Source: a bacterium 210917-DFI.7.65 (lineage in GTDB: Bacteria > Bacillota > Clostridia > Oscillospirales > Oscillospiraceae). Taken from it: 64,000 bases of DNA. The position numbers and the translations under genes are program-made. This document shows, piece after piece, positions 23,183 through 32,038 of the stretch. How positions within the stretch are numbered: position 1 is the first letter of the stretch; each line of letters starts with the position of its first letter. The stretch lies in contig JAJCJJ010000004.1 of assembly GCA_020555865.1 (NCBI GenBank), positions 1-64,000 of the forward strand, in the 5' to 3' direction. The notes under the pieces were generated by a model, which saw nothing but the letters and a program-made list of their open reading frames with translations, made no database searches and was not told the DNA's origin.

Positions 23183-26100
23183 ATGAGTATTTCCAAGTTT
23201 TGTATCCAGCATAAGGTAATGACGCTGCTGGCCGCCATTATGGTGTCCATCTTCGGCCTGACATTTGTTTCGCAGCTGCAGATGGCGCTGATGCCGGATA
23301 TGAATTATCCCGCAGCGGTTGTGGTGTGTTATTACAACGGCGCATCTCCCAGCGATATGGAGGAATTGGTGACCCGCCCGCTGGAGGAGGCTGTCATGTC
23401 CGTGTCCGGTGTGGATGAAGTGAGTTCCACTTCCGCCGATTCCATGTCTCAGATCCAGGTGACTTATGTGGAGGGAACCGATCTGGACATTGCCGCCACC
23501 AAGCTGCGCGAACAGTTTGATATGCTCACGCTGCCTGACGGCGCGACTAAGCCGGTCATTGTTAACATGAATATCAGCGATATGATGCCTACGGCCATGA
23601 TCGCGTTGTCCGGCGACAATCTTGCTTCCTTGCAGCGTCTTGCCGAAGATACGGTGGTTCCTGCGTTGGAACGGATCGACGGTGTGGCCAGTGTGGAAGT
23701 CAGCGGCGGCGTGACCGAGCAAATCGACGTGCGGCTGGACGCTACCCGCGCTGCAGGGCTGGGGCTTTCCAACAGCTATATTTCCCAGATCTTGGCGGCA
23801 CAGAATCTGCTCTATCCCGGCGGAGAGATCGACAATGGTTCCAAAACGCTGACGGTCAGCACTGACGCCAAATTTCAGTCAGTAGAGGACGTTGCCAATA
23901 TGATCGTGCCGCTCCCCGCCGGCGGCAGCGTACGGCTGCGGGATGTGGCCCAGGTGGAACTGGCGGTTCAAGAGCCGGAAGCTGTGGCCAAGGTGGGGGA
24001 TACGGCCTGTGTGATCCTGCAGGTGAGCAAGCGTTCCGGCGGCAATGAAATGGCAATTTCCAATGCCATCGTGGACCGGATGGACGAACTAAGCGCAGAA
24101 AATGCCTCGATTCATTACACTGCGCCGTACCTTGCTTCGGATTATATCAGCCAGGCGGTCACATCAGCGCTGCAGAATATCCTGCAGGGCGTGATTCTGG
24201 CAGCCGTTGTGGTGTTTTTGTTCCTGCGCCGGGGCGGGGCTACGACGACCATCGCCGTATCGATGCCCATTTGTATTTTATCGGTATTCCTGCTGATGCA
24301 GGCCCTCGACCTGTCTATGAATATGATGAGCCTGGGCGGCATTGCCATGGGCGTCGGCATGATCGTGGACAACTCGATCGTCGTGCTGGAAAATATTTAC
24401 CGTTTTTCCGTCGATGGGCACGACCGCATGAGCGCTTGTATTGATGGAACGAAGGAGGTCACCTCTTCGGTGGTGGCGTCTACGCTGACCACACTGGCGG
24501 TATTTTTGCCTTTGGGACTGGTCAACGGCCTGGCTGGCATGATGTTCCGTGACTTCTGCCTGACCATCGCATCGCTGGTCGGTGCATCGTTGGTGATCGC
24601 GCTGACGTTGGTGCCGCTGCTGTGCTATTTCATGCTGGACGAAGAAAAAGTGCGCCGACAGAGGCTGAAGCAGGCGGAAAAGAAGAAAAGTGGCTTTCTG
24701 CTGCGCTGCAGTGCGTGGATGCAGAACCTCAAAGACAGCTACCTCCGGTTGCTGGACTATTTTGTCCATCATCTGAAAGCCGGAATGCTGGCGGCGACGG
24801 CTATGGTGGCGGTCTTCGGAATTTCCATTTTCACCACCAATATGGTTCTCATACCGGACATGGATCAGAGCATGGTCAGTGTCAACGTGACAATGCCGAT
24901 CGGTTCGTCGCTGGAGGAAACCACGGCGATTGCCGACCGGGTGGCTCATAAGATGCAGGAAATCCCGGAAATGACGGATATGTTTTATATCGCGCAGGAT
25001 GAATCCGCCACTATGATGGCGAACCTGGTAAGTAAAGGGGAGCGCGAGCGCAGCAGCGAGGAGGTTGCGGATGCGCTGCAGCAGGAACTGATGGATATCG
25101 CCGGCGCAGAAATCATAGCCTCGGCCAGCAGCAGTATGGCTATGTTGGGCGGCAGCGATATCGATGTGGAAATCACCGGAGACGACTACGCGACCCTGGC
25201 CATGATTGCCGGCGATCTGGAAACGCAGATCGCTGCGCTGGAGGATGCGAAAAACGTGGATACATCGCTTTCCGAACAGGTGCCGGAGGTAAAAGTCACG
25301 GTAAACCGCGAAGCGGCAGCACAGTACGGACTGACCGCAGCCACCATCGGCGCCGCAGTGCGCGCGGAGCTGACCGGCGCGGAAGCGACCACCGTTACCA
25401 TCAGCAACAAGGAATATGATGTGATGGTGCGCGGCAGCGGAAATGCATCTGAAAGCCTGGATGCGCTGCGCTCCATGGGGATTTCTTCCAGCTATGGAGG
25501 TACGGTGCCCTTGTCCTCGGTGTCGGAGGTATCGATCGAACAGGCACCGCAGACTATCAATCGTACCAATCAGTCCCGGCAGGTGGAGATCACCGGCGAT
25601 ACAGTCAGCGGCAATACCACGGCAATGACGAAAGAGATCAATGCCATTTTGGACTCCTACCCCATGCCGGAAGGGTACCGGGCGGAGGTATCCGGCAGCT
25701 ACAGCGAGATGATGGAGAGTTTTGGCAATCTGCTCCTGGCGCTGGTGGTGGCCCTGGGGCTGGTATATTTCGTTCTGGCCGTGCAGTTTGAGTCGTTCAC
25801 CATGCCGGTCATTGTGATGCTGATTCTTCCCGTAGCATTTACAGGGGCACTGGTGGCATTGCCGCTGACGGGCAGGGATATTTCGATTATTTCTCTGGTA
25901 TCGCTGATCATGCTGGCCGGTACCGTAGTCAATGCATCGATCATACTGGTGGAATATATCAAGGTCCGAAGGAGAATGGGTGAGAGCAGGGAAGAAGCGA
26001 TTCTTCATGCCTGCCCGCTGCGTGTACGCCCGGTGATGATGACGGCTCTGACCACGGTGATTGCCATGGTGCCGATGGCCCTCGGTATCGGGGATACCAA

Positions 26101-26281
26101 TGAAATGCTCAGCGATATGGGCATCACCATGATCAGCGGCATGATGATTTCCACATTGGTTACGCTGGTATTCACGCCGGTGTTTTATTCCGTTATTGAT
26201 GATCTGAGCCACCCGAAACAGCACAGGAAGCGGCGCGATCTTCCGCCGGATACACCCCAAAATACGCCGCAGAAAGCCTGA
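23183..26281 (+). CDS. RND-family efflux pump (AcrB/SwrC-like)
   Basis: 1032 residues with the full RND architecture: TM1 near residue 15, a large extracytoplasmic loop, TM2-6, a second large loop, TM7-12 and a basic tail. Motif GMIVDNSIVVLENIYRF in TM4 (about 393-409) corresponds to the proton-relay segment of AcrB, but the second Asp of the usual DD pair is Asn. Such proton-driven pumps export drugs, bile acids or surfactants (compare SwrC of B. subtilis). Last gene of the MarR-TolC-like-adaptor-pump operon. GGGGAGG precedes the ATG. Confidence 0.95.
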   Translation: MSISKFCIQHKVMTLLAAIMVSIFGLTFVSQLQMALMPDMNYPAAVVVCYYNGASPSDMEELVTRPLEEAVMSVSGVDEVSSTSADSMSQIQVTYVEGTDLDIAATKLREQFDMLTLPDGATKPVIVNMNISDMMPTAMIALSGDNLASLQRLAEDTVVPALERIDGVASVEVSGGVTEQIDVRLDATRAAGLGLSNSYISQILAAQNLLYPGGEIDNGSKTLTVSTDAKFQSVEDVANMIVPLPAGGSVRLRDVAQVELAVQEPEAVAKVGDTACVILQVSKRSGGNEMAISNAIVDRMDELSAENASIHYTAPYLASDYISQAVTSALQNILQGVILAAVVVFLFLRRGGATTTIAVSMPICILSVFLLMQALDLSMNMMSLGGIAMGVGMIVDNSIVVLENIYRFSVDGHDRMSACIDGTKEVTSSVVASTLTTLAVFLPLGLVNGLAGMMFRDFCLTIASLVGASLVIALTLVPLLCYFMLDEEKVRRQRLKQAEKKKSGFLLRCSAWMQNLKDSYLRLLDYFVHHLKAGMLAATAMVAVFGISIFTTNMVLIPDMDQSMVSVNVTMPIGSSLEETTAIADRVAHKMQEIPEMTDMFYIAQDESATMMANLVSKGERERSSEEVADALQQELMDIAGAEIIASASSSMAMLGGSDIDVEITGDDYATLAMIAGDLETQIAALEDAKNVDTSLSEQVPEVKVTVNREAAAQYGLTAATIGAAVRAELTGAEATTVTISNKEYDVMVRGSGNASESLDALRSMGISSSYGGTVPLSSVSEVSIEQAPQTINRTNQSRQVEITGDTVSGNTTAMTKEINAILDSYPMPEGYRAEVSGSYSEMMESFGNLLLALVVALGLVYFVLAVQFESFTMPVIVMLILPVAFTGALVALPLTGRDISIISLVSLIMLAGTVVNASIILVEYIKVRRRMGESREEAILHACPLRVRPVMMTALTTVIAMVPMALGIGDTNEMLSDMGITMISGMMISTLVTLVFTPVFYSVIDDLSHPKQHRKRRDLPPDTPQNTPQKA

Positions 26282-26367
26282 CGGATGCAAGTCTTTGCTC
26301 CCCACTGCCAAAAGGGAGTGGGGAGCGGCGGAATGAGATTATGCCAAACAGCAAAACGGTTTCAATA

Positions 26368-26407
26368 AAAAGACCCGAAGCAGGACCAAGCCTGCTTCGG
26401 GTCTTTT
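26368..26407. terminator. Bidirectional terminator between the RND operon and tsf
   Basis: Perfect 17-bp stem AAAAGACCCGAAGCAGG (26368-26384) / complement (26391-26407), loop ACCAAG, A-rich and T-rich ends. A second GC-rich hairpin CTCCCCACT/AGTGGGGAG (26298-26325) lies just upstream. Confidence 0.9.
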
Positions 26408-26435
26408 GTTGTACACTTGCAGAAAAGAGAATAAA

Positions 26436-27353
26436 TCAGCCCTTCACCATGGAAGCGATTTCAGCAGCAAAGTTTTCCTGCTTCTTTTCGATGCCTTCGC
26501 CCTTTTCGAAACGGATGGCGTCAGCAAATTTGATTTCACCGCTCAGGTTCTTGGCAGCAGCAGCAATATACTTCTCCACTGTCATAGTATTGTCCTTGAC
26601 GAACTCCTGCTGCAGCAAGCAGTTCTCGGAATAGAACTTGTTCAGCTTGCCCATAACGATTTTTTCGCGCACCTGCTCAGGCTTGCCTGCCATCTTGGGA
26701 TCATTCTCCATCTGAACCATCAGAATTTTCTTTTCTTCATCCAGCACATCCTGGGTGACCTGGGTCTTGTCCCAGAAACGGGGATTGAGCGCGGCGATCT
26801 GCATAGCCACATCTTTGCCCACTTCGTTGACCGCTTCTGCGGGCAGGCTGGTTTCCAGATTGACCAGCACGGCGATCTTGCCGCCGGCGTGAATATAAGG
26901 AACACAGATGTTCTTATCAAACCGGGCAAAACGGCGTACCTTGATGTTTTCGCCGATCACCAGAACCATTTCCTGCTGCTGCTGCTCCACCGTCAGATCG
27001 GTGTCTGCATATTTGCAGGCCATCAGTGCATCCATGTCGGCCGGGGCGCATTTGGCAACCGTAGCGGCCACGCCTTTGACAAAATCGACAAATTTTTCGT
27101 TCTTGCCCACGAAGTCAGTCTCGGCGTTGACTTCCACTACCACGCCGATGCCGTCAAACACAGCGGCATAAGCCATGCCTTCTGCGGCAATGCGGCCGGC
27201 CTTTTTCTGGGAAGCGGCCAGACCCTTTTCGCGCAGGATCTCAATTGCCTTGTCTACGTTGCCGTCGGCTTCGGTCAGTGCCTTTTTGCAGTCCATCATG
27301 CCAACGCCGGTCATTTCACGCAGGTTTTTCACATCTGCTGCAGTAAATGCCAT
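26436..27353 (-). CDS. tsf: Translation elongation factor Ts
   Basis: 305 residues. Nucleotide-exchange factor for EF-Tu. The N-terminal UBA-like domain has LREMTGVGMMDCKKALTEA (about 11-29), the first EF-Ts signature, and core domains follow with the second signature region VVEVNAETDFV near residue 72. Coupled with rpsB upstream in the usual bacterial order, but with a terminator-like hairpin between them (27404-27438). Start ATG with an AGGAGGAAG site 5 bases upstream. Confidence 0.97.
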   Translation of the reverse strand: MAFTAADVKNLREMTGVGMMDCKKALTEADGNVDKAIEILREKGLAASQKKAGRIAAEGMAYAAVFDGIGVVVEVNAETDFVGKNEKFVDFVKGVAATVAKCAPADMDALMACKYADTDLTVEQQQQEMVLVIGENIKVRRFARFDKNICVPYIHAGGKIAVLVNLETSLPAEAVNEVGKDVAMQIAALNPRFWDKTQVTQDVLDEEKKILMVQMENDPKMAGKPEQVREKIVMGKLNKFYSENCLLQQEFVKDNTMTVEKYIAAAAKNLSGEIKFADAIRFEKGEGIEKKQENFAAEIASMVKG

Positions 27354-27403
27354 GATATTCTTCCTCCTGATTCTTTTCTTAATCGTAAATTGTATTTACT
27401 CGT

Positions 27404-27438
27404 AAAAAAATCCGGGGCGGACGGGAAGACCGCCCCGG
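27404..27438 (-). terminator. Intercistronic terminator between rpsB and tsf
   Basis: On the minus strand CCGGGGCGG (27438-27430) / CCGCCCCGG (27420-27412), 9-base loop, followed by ATTTTTTT (complement of 27404-27410). Probably partial, lowering tsf expression relative to rpsB. Confidence 0.8.
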
Positions 27439-27472
27439 AAAATGCATTCAATGGAAACAGATTTGCCTCTAC

Positions 27473-28201
27473 TTATTCTTCAGCAGCTGCGGCGGGTTCT
27501 TCCACCTGCTCGCCCTGCTTGCCTTCCAGCACAGCGTTGGCCATGACGGAAGCGATCAGCTTGATGGCGCGGATAGCGTCGTCGTTGCCGGGGATAGGAT
27601 AATCGATCTCGTCAGGATCGCAGTTGGTATCGGCGATAGCGACCACAGGAATGCCCAGCTTGTGCGCCTCAGCAATGGCATTGCGCTCCTTGCGGGTGTC
27701 GATGATGAAAATGGCGCCGGGCAGCTTCTTCATTTCCTTTACGCCGCCCAGGTACTTCTCCAGCTTTTCGATCTCGCCCAGGTGCTTCATAACTTCCTTC
27801 TTAGGCAGCATGTCAAAGGTACCGTCTTCCTGCATCTTCTTGAGCTGGGTCAGACGATCCACACGGCCGCGCATGGTCTTGAAGTTGGTGAGCATACCGC
27901 CCAGCCAACGGGCATTGACATAGTACTGGCCGCAGCGGGAAGCTTCTTCCTTGATGGCTTCCTGCGCCTGCTTCTTGGTGCCGACGAACAGGAGAGAGCC
28001 GCCGTTCTGCGCCAGGTTCAGCACGAAGTTGTAAGCCTCTTCCAGCTTCTTGACGGTTTTCTGCAGGTCAACAATGTAGATGCCGTTGCGCTCCGTATAG
28101 ATATAGGGAGCCATTTTGGGGTTCCAGCGGCGGGTCTGGTGACCGAAGTGGACGCCAGCTTCGAGCAGCTGCTTCATGGATACAACGTTCTGATTTGCCA
28201 T
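27473..28201 (-). CDS. rpsB: 30S ribosomal protein S2
   Basis: 242 residues, normal length. [26 protein letters not shown] at the N-terminus and [16 protein letters not shown] are S2 hallmarks. Part of the small-subunit head/platform region. GGAGGAATC site upstream of the ATG. The transcript starts at the promoter 28316-28344 and continues into tsf. Confidence 0.98.
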   Translation of the reverse strand: MANQNVVSMKQLLEAGVHFGHQTRRWNPKMAPYIYTERNGIYIVDLQKTVKKLEEAYNFVLNLAQNGGSLLFVGTKKQAQEAIKEEASRCGQYYVNARWLGGMLTNFKTMRGRVDRLTQLKKMQEDGTFDMLPKKEVMKHLGEIEKLEKYLGGVKEMKKLPGAIFIIDTRKERNAIAEAHKLGIPVVAIADTNCDPDEIDYPIPGNDDAIRAIKLIASVMANAVLEGKQGEQVEEPAAAAEE

Positions 28202-28315
28202 AATGTTTTGATTCCTCCAAATTTAGTTTTTTACCTCCAGAAGCTTCCTCTCCCCGGCTAACTGCCGCTGCGGCAGCACCGACCGAAGATCCGCTCCTGT
28301 GCGGAATGCTGTAAT

Positions 28316-28344
28316 ACTATATCACAAAAGAAATTGATTTGCAA
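28316..28344 (-). promoter_or_regulatory. Sigma-A promoter for rpsB-tsf
   Basis: Minus strand TTGCAA (28339-28344), 17 bp, TATAGT (28316-28321). The 110-nt leader to the rpsB start contains GCTGCCGCAGCGGCAG hairpin sequence (28261-28276), a possible site of S2 autoregulation. Confidence 0.7.
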
Positions 28345-28424
28345 GGATTTTTTGCCGTTTTTCTGCGCTTTCGGGCAGATTCGGCTCGATGGTTCCACAG
28401 GGTGCTGCCACAGATAGGCTGTTT

Positions 28425-28706
28425 TCAAAAATGCCAGCGGCGGTTGCGCTCCGGAGGGGTAGCTTTTCGCGGAAAGGATTTGTCAACCAGAATGAGATCG
28501 TCTCCGATTTGCTTGATGCAGTCCCAAGGGATGTAATATTCTTCGCCCCGCAGCAGGCCGAAAAAGCGGCCCTTGCCATAGGCGATGATTGCGCAGACCC
28601 GCCCCTCCGGCAGCACCAAGTCCACATCCTCAGCGTAACCGATGCGCTTGCCGTCACAAATATTGATAATCTCCTTGCATCGCAGGTCCGTGATTCTGCA
28701 CTGCAT
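28425..28706 (-). CDS. YlmC/YmxH-family PRC-barrel sporulation protein
   Basis: 93 residues. PRC-barrel-like small protein of the YlmC/YmxH family, conserved in spore formers; exact role unclear. The sequence CRITDLRCKEIINICDGKRIGYAEDVDLVLPEGRV and IPWDCIKQIGDDLILVD fit the family. AAAGGAGG 8 bases upstream of the ATG. Divergent from sigG, with a sporulation-type promoter candidate (28743-28772). Confidence 0.88.
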   Translation of the reverse strand: MQCRITDLRCKEIINICDGKRIGYAEDVDLVLPEGRVCAIIAYGKGRFFGLLRGEEYYIPWDCIKQIGDDLILVDKSFPRKATPPERNRRWHF

Positions 28707-28742
28707 GGAAAGCCTCCTTTCCCAATATGCCGTCTTTTGGAT

Positions 28743-28772
28743 ATTTTATGCTCCGCTCCGCCTGTCCTATGC
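28743..28772 (-). promoter_or_regulatory. Candidate sporulation-sigma promoter for ylmC/ymxH
   Basis: On the minus strand GCATA (28772-28768), 17 bp, CATAAAAT (28750-28743). This fits the general pattern of sigma-E/sigma-G promoters (GCATA-like -35, CATAnnnT -10) better than sigma-A, for which spacing would be 20. It lies about 40 bp before the gene start. Confidence 0.35.
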
Positions 28773-28892
28773 AAAATCGCGCAAAAGCGCGCCGCAGCGA
28801 CATTCTTTTTGCCTGTATCCGGAGAATAAGAACTGCTCTGCTGGCAATACTGATAACACCGAGAACGAACGCGGTGGGAGGCAACAGGCGGC

Positions 28893-29663
28893 ATGCAGAG
28901 CAAAGTGGAGATCTGCGGTGTGAACACCGCAAAATTGAAAGTACTCAAAAATGCAGAAACGATTGCCTTGCTGAAACAGACAAAGGAGGGCAACATGCAA
29001 GCGCGCCAAGAACTGATCGAAGGGAATTTGCGCTTGGTGCTTTCTGTGATTCAAAAGTTTACCGGGCGCGGGGAAAATGCGGACGACCTGTTTCAAATCG
29101 GGTGCATTGGCCTGATCAAAGCGATTGACAATTTTGATATTAACCAGCCGGTGCGCTTTTCCACTTACGGCGTACCCATGATCGTGGGAGAAATTCGCCG
29201 GTATCTGCGGGACAATAGCGCCATCCGCGTCAGCCGGAGCATGCGTGACACGGCCTACCGTGTGCTTCAGGCCAAGGAAAAGCTGATGGGAAGTACGCAG
29301 AAGGAGCCCACGGTGGAAGAGATTGCCAAAGAATTGGATATTCCTCGGGAAGAAGTGGTGTTTGCGCTGGATGCTATTGTGGCGCCAGTATCGCTCTATG
29401 AACCGATCTATTCCGACAGCGGGGACGCCATTTGTGTCATTGATCAGGTGAGCGACACCAAAAATACCGACGAAAGCTGGCTCGAACAGATTGCGCTGAA
29501 AGATGCCATCGGCCACTTGACGGATCGCGAACGCCGTATTCTGACGATGCGTTTTTGCGAGGGAAAAACACAGATGGAAGTATCTGACGAGGTGGGAATT
29601 TCCCAGGCACAGGTGTCAAGATTAGAAAAAAACGCTATTAAACAGATCAAAAAAGATCTGTGA
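28893..29663 (+). CDS. sigG: RNA polymerase sporulation sigma factor SigG
   Basis: 256 residues. Sigma-G directs late gene expression in the forespore. The N-terminal VEICGVNTAKLKVL segment is characteristic of sigma-G and separates it from sigma-F. Region 2 with DDLFQIGCIGLIKAIDNFD and FSTYGVPMIVGEIRRYLRD, and region 4 with LTDRERRILTMRF and GISQAQVSRLEKNAIKQIKK, are complete. Start ATG with GGGAGG about 13 bases upstream. Divergent from ylmC and ended by a terminator, so it stands alone here rather than in a spoIIG cluster. Confidence 0.94.
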   Translation: MQSKVEICGVNTAKLKVLKNAETIALLKQTKEGNMQARQELIEGNLRLVLSVIQKFTGRGENADDLFQIGCIGLIKAIDNFDINQPVRFSTYGVPMIVGEIRRYLRDNSAIRVSRSMRDTAYRVLQAKEKLMGSTQKEPTVEEIAKELDIPREEVVFALDAIVAPVSLYEPIYSDSGDAICVIDQVSDTKNTDESWLEQIALKDAIGHLTDRERRILTMRFCEGKTQMEVSDEVGISQAQVSRLEKNAIKQIKKDL

Positions 29664-29675
29664 TACGAATGCGTT

Positions 29676-29707
29676 CCGCACTGCCCGATCTGGACAGTGC
29701 GGTTTTT
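29676..29707 (+). terminator. Terminator of sigG
   Basis: CCGCACTG (29676-29683) / CAGTGCGG (29695-29702), 11-base loop, followed by TTTTT. Confidence 0.8.
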
Positions 29708-29783
29708 CCTTCTGCACTGCACAAAAGATGGACGAAGGGATACCCTGCGGCTGGAAAGGGAGACGGAGAATCCTGGCTTCGGC

Positions 29784-29812
29784 TTGCCAGAATGGAAAAA
29801 ATATGCTAAAAT
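29784..29812 (+). promoter_or_regulatory. Sigma-A promoter for the M50-scpA-scpB unit
   Basis: TTGCCA (29784-29789), 17 bp, TAAAAT (29807-29812), with a TGn extended -10 at 29804-29806. Confidence 0.65.
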
Positions 29813-29872
29813 AAACCATCTATTTTGGCCGGCTGCACGTTTTGCTGCGGGGAAACGAGGGATCTCTTTTTG

Positions 29873-30529
29873 ATGCATTATCTGAACGATCTGTTTTCTC
29901 AGATCGATTTCACCAATCTGCTGAGCCTTTTGCTGCGGGTGGCAGCCGTGTTTTTGTGCCTGGCCGTGCACGAAGCCAGCCACGGCCTGGCAGCGTATGC
30001 GCTGGGGGATCCAACGGCGAAAGGTGAGCACCGTCTGTCTTTGAATCCTCTGCGGCATATTGATCTGCTGGGGCTTTTGATGATGTTTTTCGTGGGGTTT
30101 GGATGGGCAAAGCCGGTTCCTGTGGATATGCGCTATTTCAAGAATCCAAAATCCGGAATGGCGCTTACCGCTTTGGCCGGGCCGCTTTCCAACTTTGTTC
30201 TGGCGTTGGTGCTGCTGTTTGTGTGCCGCTTTATGGCCTATCATGTGGCGGCCACTGCTTTCACGGTGGCATTGTACAGTTTTTTGTATACTACTGCCTT
30301 TTTGAGCGTGGGTCTCGGCACCTTTAACCTGATTCCCATCCCACCGTTGGACGGATCCAAGGTTCTTTTTTCTTTCCTGCCGGATATGGCTTATTTTAAG
30401 CTGATGTATTACGAACGCTACGGTATGCTTTTGCTGCTGGCGCTGGCTTTTATCGGTGCGGGCGGCGGCTTTGTGTCGGCGCTGATGAATACGGTGTTCC
30501 GTGCGCTCCTGACGCTGGTGGGGCTGTAA
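29873..30529 (+). CDS. Site-2 protease family protein (M50)
   Basis: 218 residues, polytopic. Zinc-binding HEASH (H33-H37) in the first hydrophobic segment, and NLIPIPPLDGSK near residue 160 gives the third ligand (Asp), the arrangement of rhomboid-like intramembrane metalloproteases of the YwhC/SREBP group. The substrate is unknown. The frame opens at 29825, but GAGGGA (29858-29863) serves the ATG at 29873 (or TTG 29870). scpA follows 16 bp downstream, a frequent clostridial order. Confidence 0.87.
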   Translation: MHYLNDLFSQIDFTNLLSLLLRVAAVFLCLAVHEASHGLAAYALGDPTAKGEHRLSLNPLRHIDLLGLLMMFFVGFGWAKPVPVDMRYFKNPKSGMALTALAGPLSNFVLALVLLFVCRFMAYHVAATAFTVALYSFLYTTAFLSVGLGTFNLIPIPPLDGSKVLFSFLPDMAYFKLMYYERYGMLLLLALAFIGAGGGFVSALMNTVFRALLTLVGL

Positions 30530-30545
30530 GAGCGGGGGCAAATAG

Positions 30546-31334
30546 ATGAATACGCCGATTTTTCAACTGGAGCATGTGGTCAAAATCAAAGAAGAAGACG
30601 CTCTTGAAAATTTTGTTGGCCCGCTTGATTTGATTTTGTATCTTTTGAGCAAAAATAAAATTGCGATTCAGGATATCAAAATTGCGGATCTTCTGGATCA
30701 ATATCTTGCCTATATCGAGCAGTGCCAGACTATGGATCTGGAAGTGGCGAGCGAATTTGTCGCCATGGCAGCCCACTTGGTTTACATTAAAACCAGGATG
30801 TTACTGTCTATTGAAGATGAAGAGGCCAAGTCTGAGATGGACCAGCTGATCCGCTCTTTGGAGGAGCGTCAGCGCAATGAAGACTATATGCGTGTTAAGG
30901 CCATGGCGGAAAAACTGGAAGTGCGCGGGGAATATGGGCGGGATATTTTTACCAAACGCCCGGAAACCATGGACCGGAGCAGAATTTTTGAATACGATCA
31001 GGAAAAATCCGATCTGGTCTTGTGCATGCAGGATCTTCTGGATCACACTGGCCGGCCAACGGTGCCTTCGCTGCATTCTTTCGATGGGATTGTGATGCGC
31101 GAGCCTTATCCTGTACAGGATAAGGCCCGGGATTTGCTCTGCCGGCTGGTAAAAGGCGGCATCACGCGCTTTCAGCTCCTGTTTCTCGGTGCCCGCAGCC
31201 GCAGTGAGCTGGTGGCTACTTTCTTGGCGGTACTGGAGCTGTGTAAGGCTCATGTGGTGCATGTGGTCGGCAGCGAACGGGACTGCACAGTGAAATGCAT
31301 CGATGAAAACGCTGACACGGCTCAGCTTTTCTGA
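30546..31334 (+). CDS. scpA: Segregation and condensation protein A
   Basis: 262 residues. The kleisin of the SMC-ScpAB complex that organises and separates chromosomes. The N-terminal ENFVGPLDLILYLLSKNKIAIQDIKI block binds the SMC neck, the middle is acidic and helical, and the C-terminal winged helix binds the SMC head. Operon with scpB, whose start lies 20 bp downstream of this stop. Confidence 0.95.
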   Translation: MNTPIFQLEHVVKIKEEDALENFVGPLDLILYLLSKNKIAIQDIKIADLLDQYLAYIEQCQTMDLEVASEFVAMAAHLVYIKTRMLLSIEDEEAKSEMDQLIRSLEERQRNEDYMRVKAMAEKLEVRGEYGRDIFTKRPETMDRSRIFEYDQEKSDLVLCMQDLLDHTGRPTVPSLHSFDGIVMREPYPVQDKARDLLCRLVKGGITRFQLLFLGARSRSELVATFLAVLELCKAHVVHVVGSERDCTVKCIDENADTAQLF

Positions 31335-31353
31335 AGCGAGAGCAAGGAGAATT

Positions 31354-32004
31354 ATGGAAAATCTGGAAACAAAAGAATTGGCGTCTGTTTTGGAAGGCAT
31401 CTTGTTCGCCTCCGGTGAGCCGGTGGATGTGGGACGCCTTGCCTTTGCGCTGGAACTGGACCGAGAGACCACGGAGCAGTTGCTGCAGCATCTGGCGGAT
31501 TATTACGCCTATGAGCGGCGCGGAATGCGGCTGATCCGTATGGACGATGCATATCAGCTGATTTCTGCGCCGGAATACGGCGAAGTGATCCGCCGGGCCT
31601 TTGAAATCCGGAAACCGGCAAAGCTGTCGCAAAGTGCGCTGGAAGTGCTGACCATTGTAGCTTACTATCAACCCACAACCAGGGCGTATATCGATCAGAT
31701 CCGCGGGGTGGACAGCGCCTATACGGTGGGCCTTCTGCTGGAGCGGCATCTGATCGAGGAATGCGGGAAACTGCAGGTGCCCGGTCGTCCGCGCCTGTAT
31801 CGGACAACCAAGGAATTCCTGCGGGCCTTTCATCTGTCCTCGCTGGAAGAGTTGCCGGAAATGCCTGGTATTGAGACTGACGGCCAGCTGCGACTGGGCG
31901 ACGACGGTACGGTGCTCGCGCCGAAAGAGCCTTCTTCGCCTTTGGAAGGCGGGCAGTTCGTCCCGATGCAGACAAAGACGGAAATGCTGCAGGAGGAATC
32001 CTGA
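31354..32004 (+). CDS. scpB: Segregation and condensation protein B
   Basis: 216 residues. Dimeric winged-helix protein that binds the ScpA kleisin and regulates SMC. SVLEGILFASGEPVDVGRLA near residue 10 and LSQSALEVLTIVAYYQPTTRAYIDQIRGVDS near 90-120 are clear ScpB signatures; the last 40 residues are an acidic variable tail. The frame is open from 31303, inside scpA, but AAGGAGA before the ATG at 31354 fixes the start. Confidence 0.95.
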   Translation: MENLETKELASVLEGILFASGEPVDVGRLAFALELDRETTEQLLQHLADYYAYERRGMRLIRMDDAYQLISAPEYGEVIRRAFEIRKPAKLSQSALEVLTIVAYYQPTTRAYIDQIRGVDSAYTVGLLLERHLIEECGKLQVPGRPRLYRTTKEFLRAFHLSSLEELPEMPGIETDGQLRLGDDGTVLAPKEPSSPLEGGQFVPMQTKTEMLQEES

Positions 32005-32038
32005 TGGATACGGACTGCCGTGGAAAGGAGCGTTTGGA

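Noticed and set aside
24278..26311. 677-codon open frame on the minus strand opposite the RND pump
   Set aside because: Antisense shadow, very rich in His/Arg/Gln with no domain signature; the plus-strand pump is certain.
26406..27602. 398-codon plus-strand frame across tsf
   Set aside because: It is the complement of tsf and the terminator, with no ribosome-binding site; tsf is clear on the minus strand.
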